From positions 18,139,554 through 18,203,553 of the forward strand of contig JBBCBC010000024.1 of the NCBI GenBank assembly GCA_037126765.1: a DNA stretch of 64,000 nt, in the 5' to 3' direction. How positions within the stretch are numbered: position 1 is the stretch's first letter; every line of letters begins with the position of its first letter. The position numbers were made by a program, and so were the translations under genes. The notes under the pieces were generated by a model, which ran no database searches, had not been told where the DNA came from, and saw only the letters and a list, made by a program, of their open reading frames with translations. Shown here piece by piece: positions 1-11,532 of this stretch. This stretch comes from Stenogyne calaminthoides (lineage: Eukaryota; Streptophyta; Magnoliopsida; Lamiales; Lamiaceae).

Positions 1-811
1 GATTACGAAGAACTCGATAAGTTTACAAGAAACCGAAGTTTCGATGATGAAACCGAAGTTTCAAGTTTCAGATGAAACGAAGAAACCGAGGACTCAATAT
101 GAAATCGAGATATCAAGACTCAAGATGAAATCGAGATATCAAGACTCAAGATGAAATCGATGAATCAAGACTCAAAGATGAAGACTCGAGATATCATTCA
201 AGACATCTCAGAAAGACTCGAAAGACTCAAGACTCGGAAGACCCTCAAGACTCGTAAGACTCAAGACACGTACATGTAAGATCAAGAATCAAGATCAAGA
301 ATATCAAGGCACGCGAATTATCAAGACTCAAGAATGTACTTAATGCTCAAGATAAACTCAATGTTCCGAGGCACCAACATATCTATCCGGGCTGGATGCA
401 ATCTCGAAAGATCGCGATTCCTTAGAAAGTTAGATATTGCCCATAACATTCAAAGTGCGTATAAAAGGAACTAAGACAAAGTATTGTTAAGGTTATATCA
501 CTCAGAGATTGTAACCAAAAGAGCCGTTGAGTTGTCTACCTTTAACTGGAGACAAAAGTCAAAAAGAGGAAGACAAAGATTTGCATACCATATCGACAAT
601 CGACAAATGATGGTCATTTGAAAAAAGATGTCAGAAGTACAAAGTTCCAGACTGCAAAAAGTGAAGACCAGCTACATGAAAGGCTATTGCCTAAAACGTG
701 TTAGGGAGTGTCAAACCCTAAATATAGCCGTTTCTCACACACCATAAGAGGAAACTCTCGGAGCTATCTCTCCAACGGATAGTTTTTTCAAGAGTGACCT
801 TGGTGTATGCC

Positions 812-819
812 TATAAATA
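812..819 (+). promoter_or_regulatory. TATA box of SIRE-type LTR
   Basis: TATAAATA sits at 812-819 inside the LTR, upstream of the tandem repeats, where a U3 promoter is expected. A related LTR has TATAAATA at about 18905. Confidence 0.5.
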
Positions 820-1132
820 CTTGTGACCTTCTACATTGAAAGGTTACGAGAAATTTGTAAGCAACTCAAGAGCTCAAACTTATTATTGCAAGTTGAAGCA
901 CTCGAAAAACCCAGAATTTCCCAAGTGCTTTATATTGAAGAGAGCTCATTAAACTAAGCCTAGTATGATAAGATATATCCAAAGCTTAGTCGAGATATCC
1001 TAGCCTTTGCATTGTTCTTTATTGTAAAGAATATCTCATCCTAGTTGGAAACCAACCACGAAACCTCAAACCCTTTAGAAGGTAGTTTGGGTGTGATTGT
1101 TGGTGAGATTGGAGTTGTAAAGAGTGAGTAAA

Positions 1133-1355
1133 CTACATTGAGGTAGTCAGAAAGCTCTAGAGGAGAAGTTAGTAAGCTACTTGTGGTAGTCTGAAAGCTT
1201 GTGTGAGTTGAGTAAGTAAACTACAGAGGTAGTCAGAAAGCTCAAGGTCGGGTTGAGTAAGTAAACTACAGAGGTAGTCAGAAAACTCAGGGCCGAGTTG
1301 AGTTAGTAAACTACAGAGGTAGTCAGAAAGCTCAAGGAAGTGATTAGTGAATTTC
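1133..1355 (+). repeat. 45 bp tandem repeat in LTR leader
   Basis: Five units of 44-45 bp begin near 1133, 1177, 1221, 1266 and 1311. Each contains a CTACAGAGGTAGTCAGAAA-like core; the last three are nearly identical. The array lies downstream of the TATA box, so it should be in the transcribed part of the LTR. Confidence 0.85.
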
Positions 1356-2344
1356 TCTGAAGAGATCAGAGAGAGTGGAAGTAGGAGCTTGAGTCTCTGA
1401 ACCACTATAAATTGCTGTGTTCTTTGCTTTCTGTCTTGCTTTGCTTAACTGTTGCATATATTCTGAAAGCATATTTTCACTGACATTTCAGTTGGAATCA
1501 ATCCACTGAAGTTGCATATAATTGAATCACAGCCTAATCACTATTCCATTAAAGGAAGGTTTTCAGCAAAAGCTTAAAACGAGTATAAACTAAGGGCCAA
1601 CCATTCCGCACATCTGAGTAGCTAGAACAGATAGTTACCAAACTGAACTTACTCTTCTGAGGGTTCAGTAAGTTAGTTATCTGATCCAAGCAACTCAGGA
1701 TCTTTGAAAACTCAGGACTTAGTTGGGATTATCTGAGGTTTCTGAAAGCAGCTCAGGATCACTGTCTCAGTAGACTTTGATTCAGAACGATCCGTGCTTC
1801 TCAGGACCAAATCATCAAGACAACCTGACCCAAGCTGGCCTCTGTAAGAAAAGTTTTAAAAACACTGAACACGTGTATTCCCCCCCATACACGTGTAAGA
1901 CTCGTTTACACCGGGACCAACACCCACTTATATAGTTACTCCTTTTGTCGCACGCAGTCCGCAATGATGTAAGGATGCATCGCGTTATCGTTGTATTATA
2001 TGATGTATTTTGAATCTATGATATGATGTAAGGAGTCTAACCCTCTGAATACTTTGTATATATATCTATTCCTCTCACGTGATGTGATTTATGCTTTATT
2101 TCTACCTGTTATTTTTACTTGATTATCGCTTAAATAACATGTGACAATGGTTCCTAAATTTACAGTTGTTGATCCGTCATCGTACTATTGAGGCCTCAGT
2201 ATGTTCCGATGTTCTGTGTATTCCAATGTATAACTTGTGCTAGTACCGTGTTGATTACGATAATCCAGTTCTGTTTTTAAACGTTTTCTCATACCTATAT
2301 GATGTAACTATGTATACTTTTCTCTTCAGAGTCTCGCATTTAGA

Positions 2345-3421
2345 ATGGTACCACCCCGTCTTGGATGCGGACAACCTCGTAGGGAAGTTTCGGGAGAACC
2401 TAATGACCAACCGAATGTTGAATTGCAACAACAACTGAACGCTGAACCTGAACAACAGCCGAACGACGAACTGCCACCACCACCCAATGCAGCACCCAAG
2501 GCTAACATGGCAAGAGATTTCTTCAATTCTCTCCATGACTTTATGCGACAACAAGCACCCCCGCCGCCACCACCATATCCACATATGCCATACATGATGC
2601 CTAGGGCGAACGAATTTGTCGAACAGTTTCGACGACTGCAACCACCCAAACTGAATGGGAAAGAAGGTCCCGTGGCAACTGAAGAGTGGATCGCCAGTCT
2701 GGAATGCATCTACCGCCATATGACACTGACTGATGCACAAAAAGTCACTTGTGCACAATTTCAGCTGACAGAAGATGCTGCCCAGTGGTGGGAGTCCTAT
2801 GAACAAACTTTGAATGCCGAAGGACGACAAGCACTTACCTGGGAAGAGTTTAAGATAACAGTGATGGAGAGGTACTTTCCAAAAGCCTTGTGTGATCAAA
2901 AGGAACAAGAGTTCATCAACTTTAGACAGGGCACCCTCTCCGTATCTGAGTACGAGAGGAGATTAAACAAGCTATCACGATATGCTCCACACCTGGTGGA
3001 GATCGATGCCAAGAAAGCAAGGAGGTTTGAACGAGGCCTGAGGACTGAAGTTTGGGGAATTGTGGCAGGACTGAAATTACCAAACTACAACGATGTTTTT
3101 GATCGAGCACTAACAATCTCGATCGGTCTGGGTTTAGAGTTCAAGCAAACTCCTGCAACTGTGTCAGTCAACCGAAATTGGCAACCAAACTTCAAGGGAA
3201 ACCAGAACCCACCACCAAGGAGAAATAACTACAACTCTTCGAGGATCATGCCCTACTGTCGCAACTGTAAGAAGAACCACTCGGGAGCATGTCTCCGCGG
3301 GACTGAGACTTGTTACCGTTGCCATCAAACTGGACATAAAGCATCTGAATGTCTGATGCCAGCAAACGGCCGACCTCAAATGGCGGTTAACCCGAATCGC
3401 CAACCAATGGGAACCAATTAG
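2345..3421 (+). pseudogene. gag: gypsy Gag (capsid and nucleocapsid)
   Basis: Gag forms the cytoplasmic virus-like particle and packages element RNA. The 358-residue frame starts at the first ATG after the leader. It has a Pro/Gln-rich N-terminus, a retrotransposon gag domain at about residues 85-230 (with WW and YFP landmarks), and a basic linker. A CCHC zinc knuckle, CYRCHQTGHKASEC, lies at about residues 322-335. The frame stops at TAG 3419-3421, but reading through continues in phase into the protease segment, so the stop is probably a point mutation in a gag-pol polyprotein. Length and motif order fit Tekay-like Gag. Confidence 0.8.
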
Positions 3422-4042
3422 TACCGACCGCAGTCCATGGGTAACTTTCAGGTAAGGCAGCCGCCTGCACCAAACAATCGTCAACATGGACCACCAAGAA
3501 GGGGTCCGCCCAACCAAGGCCAACAGGGTAGAGCTCAAGTGAACGCCATTCTCGACGATGGAGGAGGGGAAGAAGAGCCAATGCAACCTGAGTATCAAGA
3601 ACCCCCTGAGCAACACGAAACCCTTGCAGGTACCTTACTTGTGCTTGAACAATTTGCATATGTGTTATTTGATACGGGAGCATCCCACACCTTCATGTCT
3701 GAGAAATTCATGAAGAAAGTAGGAATAATGGGGGTAGAAGGGAAAACCTTAAATGTAAGTGTTCCATCCGGGAATACGATAAAAATTGCAACCCAGATAA
3801 AAGGACTAAACATAGTGATAGACGACCATGAGATTGGAACTGACTTTCATATCCTCGACTTGAAAGATTTCGATATAATCTTGGGGATAGACTGGTTAAC
3901 AAGAAACAAGGCCGTGATCAAGTGTGCAGAACGGAAAATAGATTTCAAAACAAAAGACGGGCAAAGCTTCACCTATCGAGGAATCAAAGCTAAAGCAGGA
4001 TTGCAAGTAATCTCTGCAATCAAGGCTGCAAGATTGTTATGA
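3422..4042 (+). pseudogene. pol: gypsy aspartic protease segment of Pol
   Basis: The retroelement protease cleaves the Gag-Pol polyprotein inside the particle. The active-site motif is visible as LFDTGASHTFMS near 3665-3700, followed by FDIILGIDWL near 3865-3900, the flap-side motif of plant gypsy proteases. The segment is in phase with Gag upstream and with RT downstream. It is bounded by in-frame TAG at 3419 and TGA at 4040; the second fits a CGA to TGA change. The first usable ATG is 3437, but a separate start is not expected in this family. Confidence 0.75.
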
Positions 4043-5446
4043 AAAGGGAAATGCCAAGGGTACTTAGTCCACATTTCCGCAGAAGTAAGGGACAAAGAAT
4101 CACCGACCGAGGTGACAATTGTGAAAGACTATCTCGATGTATTCCCTGAGGAATTAATCGGGATACCCCCAGACCGTCAAATAGAATTTTCCATTGATCT
4201 AATACCGGGAGCAACACTAGTGTCAAAAGCCCCATATCGAATGGCGCCAAAGGAGTTAGAAGAATTGAAGGAACAATTGCAAGATTTACTGAAAAGAAAA
4301 TTCATCAGGCCTAGTGTATCTCCTTGGGGAGCACCCATCCTGTTTGTAAAGAAGAAGGATGGATCTTTTCGCATGTGTATCGATTAGCTCAACCAACTGA
4401 CCATCAAGAACAAATATCCCCTACCCAGAATTGAAGACTTGTTCGATCAATTAAAGAACGCCAGCGTGTTCTCAAAAATTGATCTAAGGTCTGGCTATCA
4501 TCAACTGAAAGTCAAAGGAAGCGATATTCCGAAGACGGCCTTCAGAACGAGATACGGACATTTTGAGTTTACGATAATGCCATTTGGAGTAACAAACGCC
4601 CCAGCCATCTTTATGGATTTGATGAACTGAGTATTTCATCCTTACTTAGATCAGTTTGTCATCGTGTTCATCGATGACATACTAATATACTCTAAGAACA
4701 AGGAACAACATGAAGAACATCTCAAGACTGTCTTGGAGACCGTGAGACGCGAAAAGTTGTATGCAAAATTCAGCAAGTATGAGTTCTAGATTGATCGAGT
4801 TATGTTCTTAGGGCACATAATCTCGGCAAGGGGAATCGAGATGGATCCGGCAAAACTAGAAGCGATAACAGATTGGAAAGCGCCAACCAATGTAAATGAA
4901 ATCCAGAGTTTCCTCGGATTGGCGGGCTATTACCGAAGATATATACAAGACATCTCACGCATTGCAAAGGCGTTAACTCAGTTGACGAATAAAATGGAGA
5001 AGTTCGTCTGGAGTTCTACTTGTGAGGAAAGTTTCCAAGAATTGAAAAAGAGACTAACTTCTTCACCGGTATTAACTATCCCAGACGGGTCCGAGGGTTT
5101 TGTTATTTACACTGACGCGTCCTTGTCCGGACTTGGATGTGTGCTTATGCAACATGGAAAAGTCATTGCCTACGCATCACGACAACTCAAAACGCATGAA
5201 CAAAACTACCCGACGCACGACTTGGAGCTAGCCATTGTGGTTCACGCATTGAAAATCTGGAGGCATTACCTATATGGAGGTAAATGCAAAATTTATACGG
5301 ACCATAAGAGCTTGAAGTACTTCTTCACCCAAAAAGAATTGAATATGCGTCAGAGGAGATGGCTTGAATTAGTGAAGGATTACGATTGCACCATCCACTA
5401 CCACCCTGGGAAGGCAAACGTAGTTGCCGATGCGTTGAGCAGAAAA
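4043..5446 (+). pseudogene. pol: gypsy reverse transcriptase and RNase H
   Basis: RT copies element RNA to cDNA and RNase H removes the template. Visible RT motifs are SPWGAPILFVKKKDGSFRM (about 4320-4377), FSKIDLRSGYHQ (about 4470-4505), MPFGVTNAP (about 4578) and the catalytic FIDDILIYS (about 4669). RNase H shows YTDASLSGLG (about 5110), the middle glutamate in HDLELAIVVHAL, YTDHKSL, and ADALSRK at its end. In-frame stops occur at 4385 (TAG), 4628 (TGA) and 4787 (TAG). At 4385 the usual YRE/YRQ before LN is missing, which fits a 6-base in-frame deletion that created TAG. Inactive as it stands. Confidence 0.85.
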
Positions 5447-6995
5447 GGGAGTGCAAAATTCGACACTGTGCCAACCACGCAAAAGCCATTGATTGGAGAG
5501 CTCGCCCAAATGAACCTGGAATTCACGATGCAATGTTGTGCAGATTCCATGATTTGTGCACTCACACTACAACCCACTTTGAAAGAGAGGATCAAAGAAT
5601 CGCTAAAGGACGACAAATTTCTTGAAGGGATAAGAGCAAGAGTACAGAAGGAGACCATCCAAGAATTCGTCGTAAGCCCCGATGGCACTTTGATGTTCGA
5701 AAATAGAATTTGTGTGCCCAAGAATGAGGAGTTGAGAAACGAGGTTTTCAAAGAAGCACACAACACACCTTACACAGTACATCCAGGAGAGACAAAGATG
5801 TATCAAAGTCTAAAAGAGAACTTTTGGTGGAGAGGCATGAAGAGGACAGTATCCCACTTCGTCAAAGGATGTCTAACTTGCCAACAGGTTAAAGCAAACC
5901 ACCAACAACCCTCGGGATTACTACATCCTTTGGAGATACCGGAATGGAAATGGGAGAACATCGCCATGGATTTCGTCACAGGGTTCCCTAAAATGATAAA
6001 AAACCATGATGCCATCTGGGTTGTTGTAGATAGACTCACAAAAACCGCTCATTTCATCCCCGTACGCATGACATATACTTTGGACAAACTTGCCCAACTG
6101 TATATAGAAGAGATAGTTCGGCTACATGGGGTACCAATTTCGATAGTATTCGATAGAGACCCTCGTTTCACTTCCAGATTTTCGAAAAGCTTGCAACGAG
6201 CTAAACTTCAGTACTGTAAACCACCCCCAAACAGACGGACAGTCGGAAAGGACTATTCAAACTCTTGAAGACATGTTGCGAGCATGCGCCTTAGATCTCG
6301 AAGGAAGTTGGGAGGCTCATCTCCCTTTGGTCGAATTCGCTTACAACAATAGTTACCAAGCTACCATAAAAATGGCACCATTTGAAGCACTCTATGGGAA
6401 GAAATGCAGATCACCGATTTGTTTGAACGAGGTCGGAGTTCGTAAAATTCTTGGACCAGAACTTGTAGAAAGATCAGTGGAAATTGTCTCGAAGATCAAA
6501 GAAAGAATCAAGGCGGCACAGGATCGTCAAAAATCTTATGCCGACACTCGGTGGAAGGACTTACATTTTGACGTAGGCGAGAAAGTGTTCCTCAGAGTTG
6601 CGCCGATGAAAGGACTGATTCGCTTTGGAAAGAGAGGTACGTTGAAACCTCGCTACATTGGGCCATTCAAAATTTTGGATAGAGTTGGAGATGTAGCCTA
6701 CCGTTTAGCCCTGCCACCTGAATTGTCACAAGTGCATAATGTTTTTCACGTGTCTACCATCAGGAAATACATGAGTGACTCAGATCATGTCGTCAGTTAT
6801 AGAGACTTAGAAATAAGTTGTGACTTAACTTACGAGGAAGTTCCGATGACCATCCTAGGGAGAAAGTTACACACTTTGAGAAATCGAGAAATACCGTTGG
6901 TCTTAGTCCATTGGAGTCGACATGGAAAAGAAGAAGCTACTTGGGAAAGGGAAGACGAGATTTTGGCGAAATACCCGCAATGCCAAAGGACTTAG
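5447..6995 (+). pseudogene. pol: gypsy integrase with chromodomain-like tail
   Basis: Integrase joins cDNA to chromosomal DNA. The HHCC zinc domain is seen as H..HPGETKMYQ and CLTCQQVK (about 5770-5890). The core has MDFVTGFPK (first Asp) and FDRDPRF (second Asp). The reading then shifts: about 6190-6228 is damaged, and TDGQSERTIQTLED, carrying the catalytic Glu, continues in another frame. From 6273 the frame runs to 6995 with the GPF region (LKPRYIGPFKIL) and a chromodomain-like C-terminus. Chromovirus tails of this kind are thought to guide insertion to heterochromatin. The stop at 6993 is the natural end of Pol. Confidence 0.82.
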
Positions 6996-7025
6996 TAAGT
7001 GAAATTTCGGGGACGAAATTCTATT

Positions 7026-7038
7026 AAGGAGGTAGGGA
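7026..7038 (+). promoter_or_regulatory. polypurine tract of the gypsy element
   Basis: AAGGAGGTAGGGA directly precedes the LTR start TGTAACACC, the usual place for plus-strand DNA priming. Confidence 0.7.
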
Positions 7039-7693
7039 TGTAACACCCCGTACCAAAATTAAATAAAAGAACTCTTTAAAATAAATATTTATGTGTGCTT
7101 TCTTTTCTAAATAAATTTAAGAGCGTGTATACTTGCTAAGATTTTATTTTAGGGAATCGAACGAGTATTTGAGCAAGAGCACTCCTAGTATTTAAGAATG
7201 AATTTATTAAACAAAGTTGTTACCATGAGTTAATATGATAAAAATATTATGAGAAAAGAATATTTAATAAATTAAGATTTTCGGTATAAAACTTGAAAAT
7301 CCACTGAATAATAAAAACGACGATGAGAAATCCGTCTTGTCTAACTAAATTAGAATTATTGAGAAATTTAAGAAAAATCAAAATTTTAAATTAAATAATT
7401 TTCGTCTCGGAATGTGACGATTTAATCCCTAAAAGTCCTAAACAATTAATTCTAACGAAGCGGTGAATTTTAATTAACGAAACTGCGAACTTATAATACA
7501 GATATGAAGTGAGATTAATACTGAATAGTAATAAACATCGCGCTAATTAAATATCTTCTTAAGAAGGACACCCTAACCACAAATTAAAGATGTGACCACA
7601 AATCATTAACTATTCAAATTAAGCTTAAAAGAAATGAGTTAAACAAAATTCCTCCCCTTCTTTCCCAACACCATCGGCCCCTCACTTCTTCTC

Positions 7694-7701
7694 CTATATA
7701 T
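7694..7701 (+). promoter_or_regulatory. TATA box candidate in gypsy LTR
   Basis: TATATATA follows CTTCTCC and precedes a C-rich leader, a plausible U3/R promoter of the 3' LTR. Confidence 0.45.
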
Positions 7702-7844
7702 ACACCCCACTTTCACCATCAATCATCTTCTCCAAAAAAAAATAACAAAGTGCCCAAACGCTGCCATTTTTTTTCCTCCACAATCCAAGCAAGGAGCTCA
7801 CTTTCTCCTTTCTCCTCCAAACCCATCGATCACCATCATCAAAT

Positions 7845-7900
7845 TTCATCATCATCATCATCATCATCAAGTTCATCATCATCATCATCGAGCTCATCAT
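7845..7900. repeat. (CAT)n microsatellite
   Basis: An interrupted run of ATC/TCA trinucleotides in the leader part of the LTR. Confidence 0.85.
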
Positions 7901-10588
7901 CTTCATGATCAAGCCAAAGCTCTTCCTCAATTCAAGTGTTCCTTTTGAGGTAATCTTGAAACTCATGAGAAGTAAGAAGAACACCTCTCTTATTTCCTCT
8001 TATTTCTTCATCTTGCTTACTTTCCATCTCTTTTTCTTTGAATCAAAGCCAAGATCGTCTTCTCCAAGTAACTACGAGACTCCCCGACGTCCTACTTCTC
8101 TAAAAACGTCCAAGTTCTAGGCTTAATCAAGAAGAAATCAACAAGAGGTAATTTAACAAACCCGTTTCAAAGTTATGCTCGTTCATATGATCGGCGAAGA
8201 AATTGAGTACTTAAACGTGTTGGTATTTGCTAGATTAGGAATCATGCGTGATGCTTGAAGTGTAGAAGTCATGCTCGTATTTTTAGTTTTCAAAAATTGT
8301 ACCGTTATGCTGTCGAAATTTACGCTCAAATGTGTCAAGTTGAAACGTCAAAACTGTTTCCGAGTGATTTTCGGCTACGCCATCGAGTACCCTATGGTAC
8401 TGGAATTTTATGTTTTAAAACACCCTTGTGCTCTCTTATATGTGTAATATATGATCGTGGTCTCGTTACTCAATTTTGGTGTCGTTACGCTGCTCGTTTT
8501 TATGTTTAAACATTGTAGCTCAAAAACTGAAATTCTGGAAAAACTGCTACTCGAATTCACTAATTAATAACTTTGAAAATTCATATCTCGAGTTCTATAA
8601 ATTATTTTAAGATGAAACTAGCGGCAAGTTAAATTTCATCAAGGCTAATGTATTCGTATAAATCTCGTATTTTTTCACTAGGTAGAATCGGAGTTATGAT
8701 TTATTTCAAAAAGTGTGGTATGTTGGAAAAAATTCTGAAATTTTAGTGTGAGTGAGGTAATTTCAATCGTCTATAACTTTCTGATAAAAACGTCTTTTTA
8801 ACTGAAACAAAAAGGGTCATATTCTCTACATATTTTAGTTTCTAAATATAAAAACTTGAGTCATTTCGATAATCGTGTAAAAAGTTATGTACGTGCTAAA
8901 AGTAAGACAAAAACTGGGCGTCTTCTTTGAACAAGGAATGTGTTTCAAACCCCTGAGTTTCATGACACTTTTAACTGACTTTCGCTTGTTATTTCCGAAC
9001 AATTTTTCATGCCAATAAACTTCATATTACAAGCTTTAAAATCCCTAAAGTTTCACCTCGATCGGACTAAGAAATCAACGGGAAACAGCTCGCGAAAATG
9101 GAAGAAAATCATAGTTTTGGGACACTAACTTTCCGGAAAAATGTTAAAACTAAATACTTAAACTTTTATGAGGCTTGTCACTTAGTATTATGATTTTTGG
9201 TTAGTTTTTATCTCCACAAAACCTTATGTGTTCCATTCTTCTTTGTGCCACGAAACTTAGAGTCCTTTAAAAATATTTTCGAAAAATAATTTTAGGACTT
9301 TAATTAATAAACTCTAAATAGCCGTTTCTTGTAGAAAAATTCAATAAATATTCGAGTGGATAAAACCCTAAGAAAAGAGTTTAACGTCCTCGTTAGACTT
9401 ACAAATAAAATTAATTCAATCAATAAATGACGTGAACCTGAATATATATTGTACTAGGTGAAGTGCTGCTCAAACAAATACTCGGACGATTACTACCACG
9501 CTCGAACTCTCCAAACCACATCCAAGTCTTGTAACTTTTCGTAAAGTTAACGAGGTGGGTGTCATTACTGTATTGCCTTGAATGTTATATGGACTGTTGG
9601 TGTATTTCGAACTGAACTAAACAAATACCAATCTATAACTAAGAACACAAGAAAATAATAATAAAATGGATAAGCTTATGAATGATATGTTATGTATCTT
9701 ACGAGATACATAAGATGCGATTTCACGAAGGAGGTGGGAAGATGAAAAAAGGGGATTGCACGTGGTAGCTGTTACTAGTGTCCCACATGATAATTATCAT
9801 GCGATGTTGGCTGGAAGCGACAAGGGGATTGCATGTGGTCGGAGCAACCAGTGTCCCAAAATGAATCCAAATGATCTAAATGAAATGTTATATGATCAAA
9901 TGATCATGATGGATGATATCTTATGAATATCATCGATGTTTAAGAAATTAAGCTACTAATAAGATTACCATAAGACACCAAGCTACGAACGAGTTTATTC
10001 GATGACTTCGAGCAACCCTCTAAAAATCATCTACGCAAAAGCGTATGAATAATCTCGATAATTATATTTCGGCGTACTGCCAATGTGTATAACAGCGTGC
10101 AGGATGCCCATACGTGAGAAGTAGCTCACGCCCCCCTTTTTAATACCATTTCAGGTTTTGACTTCGAGGGGCCGGAGCAGCAGCAGGGATGACACAGAGT
10201 TTCCCAAGCTTTAATAAATTTGATGCATATTTATAGATATATTTACACTCATATCAAACCTCTCTAAAATAAATGATTCGCTCTTATGTTGAGTGAATTT
10301 ATTCATATGCCGAGCAACAAACTCTTTAAAAGTTGCTCGATGATTTAAAATGTATGCTACCTTATTAATGACTGATCTTACTATAATGTCATAATATGAT
10401 TTTAAATAAAACGGGCCCACACCTTTTAAAATTTCATAAATCATTATTAACTGTGCAAACTTATATCTTTTACTCGATGTATTACTTTATAAAGATTTTT
10501 TTTAATCCGGGTTTTTGGTTACTAAGTGACAACTCGAATCTAGAGTGTTAAAGCGATAAAAGCTTCATTCCGAATTCAGGGCGTTACA

Positions 10589-11053
10589 TAGAGTAAAACC
10601 CCCCTTGGGGCAAAAACCCTAGCGAAGGGAAAAAGGGTTACTCCTCTAAAACAAAGAACTACTTCGAAAGATGGAAGTAATCCTTATTCATATCAGAAAA
10701 AAGCAAATCCGCTAGGAAGTGGGACAACCCCCGATCCATACATCATCCCTATGGAGTTTCGCTAGTCTATCAGTAATAGAGTTTCCCTCTCGAAAGATAT
10801 GTGACGTTGTAAGGGAAATCGGTCATCGAGCATCTTCAAATTTCGGCTAGCTGGCCTTGATCCGCCACGGTAAGTCTCTCCCGCTGCTAGTAAGGACCTT
10901 GACTGCAATCATGCTATCAGACTCAATCCAAAGGTTCGTCCAACTCATGGCTCTAGCAAAGACAACCCCATTCTTACCCGCAAGAATCTCCGCATCCAGA
11001 GCAATACCCTGGCCAAGAGCAACCGAGAAGGCAGCAACAAACAACCCTCTTGA
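10589..11053 (-). pseudogene. LINE 3' fragment with RNase H-like domain
   Basis: Minus-strand translation at about 10847-11050 reads AAFSVALGQGIALDAEIL, then WIESDSMIAVKVL. These are landmarks of the RNase H-like domain (RVT_3 type) at the C-terminus of many plant L1 polyproteins: the acidic residue after a helix start, and a WIE.DS strand. Only the last part is present. The fragment joins gypsy LTR DNA at 10589 and a copia LTR piece at about 11054, so both sides are broken. Confidence 0.6.
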
Positions 11054-11532
11054 GTTATTTATGGAATATAGAATATATGAGATATATTCAAGATTGTATC
11101 TTGGAGAAGATACAAGGAAATTTCCCATTAGCCCTAATTACACTAGAATTTTCGCCCCCTCAATCCCGAACAACAATTCCAGTCTTGGAAAAATTAGAAA
11201 TCCACAAAGGTGGTGCAATATTTTTTCTTTATTCCTTTGTTATAAATTGTTCGTGCTAATCCTCCACGGGATTATGGGCAAGAACTTGGGACATACTTGA
11301 GAAGGAACTTAGGTTGATCCATCGTCTCAAAGGTTGTCACTTCAAGAGGTACATTTCCCGTACACTCCTAAATTTCGCATGTGTAGCAATTTACGTGAAA
11401 TTATTGTACGCATGTATGTTGTTGGTTTTTGCTATTTGAATTAATAGGTTAATTCATGCTAGTAATAATTATTCAATTTAAATTTGTATTTAATTGCACC
11501 TCGAATAGATTCGGGCACACTATTTCCAAACA
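11054..11532 (+). mobile_element. copia LTR fragment, same family as 59432-61270
   Basis: Order and wording match the last ~520 bp of the LTR at 59432-61270. Shared stretches include AATATATGAGATATATTCAAG, GGAAATCCACAAAG.TGGTGCAA, TACTTGAGAAGG, TAATTCATGCTAGTAATAATT and CGAATAGAT.CGG. The end TTTCCAAACA at 11532 corresponds to TTCCCCAACA. The 5' part is missing and no primer site follows, so it is a relic. Confidence 0.7.

Larger units (their letters stand above)
1..1922 (+). mobile_element. SIRE-type copia LTR, 3' part
   Basis: This is the downstream part of a long LTR; its start lies outside the window. Supporting signs are a degenerate 25-30 bp tandem repeat near 1-240, a TATA box at 812, five tandem units at 1133-1355, the motif GAACCACTATAAATTG at about 1399, and the end CCGGGACCAACA at 1922. 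The same order of signs is seen in the LTRs near 13102 and 17975. No TGGTATCAGAGC primer site follows, so it is a solo or truncated LTR abutting gypsy DNA. Its target duplication cannot be tested because the left end is missing. Confidence 0.7.
1923..10588 (+). mobile_element. Ty3/gypsy chromovirus, Tekay/Del-like, 5'-truncated
   Basis: Order is leader, gag, protease, RT, RNase H, integrase, chromodomain-like tail, polypurine tract and 3' LTR, which is the gypsy order. The integrase C-terminus ends in a VHWSRHG..EATWERE motif typical of Tekay/Del chromoviruses. No 5' LTR or primer site precedes gag; the copia LTR end at 1922 directly abuts the leader (1923-2344, AT-rich, no gene seen). The coding part keeps one frame from 2345 to about 6190 apart from five stop codons, then has a frameshift. 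The element cannot be autonomous. Confidence 0.85.
7039..10588 (+). repeat. 3' LTR of the gypsy element
   Basis: The LTR starts TGTAACACCCC and ends GGGCGTTACA, giving TG..CA ends and a short inverted repeat typical of this clade. It is 3550 bp, long for the family. It contains a TATATATA promoter candidate at 7694, a CT-rich leader and a CAT/TCA microsatellite at 7845-7900. No conserved ORF was seen in it; the Met-rich minus-strand frame at 7694-7984 is the microsatellite read backwards. Confidence 0.82.

Noticed and set aside
5386..5625. 79-residue plus-strand frame
   Set aside because: Shadow of the RNase H/integrase frame in another phase.
7694..7984. Met/Asp-rich 96-residue minus-strand frame
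   Set aside because: It is the CAT microsatellite of the gypsy LTR read on the other strand; composition alone explains it.
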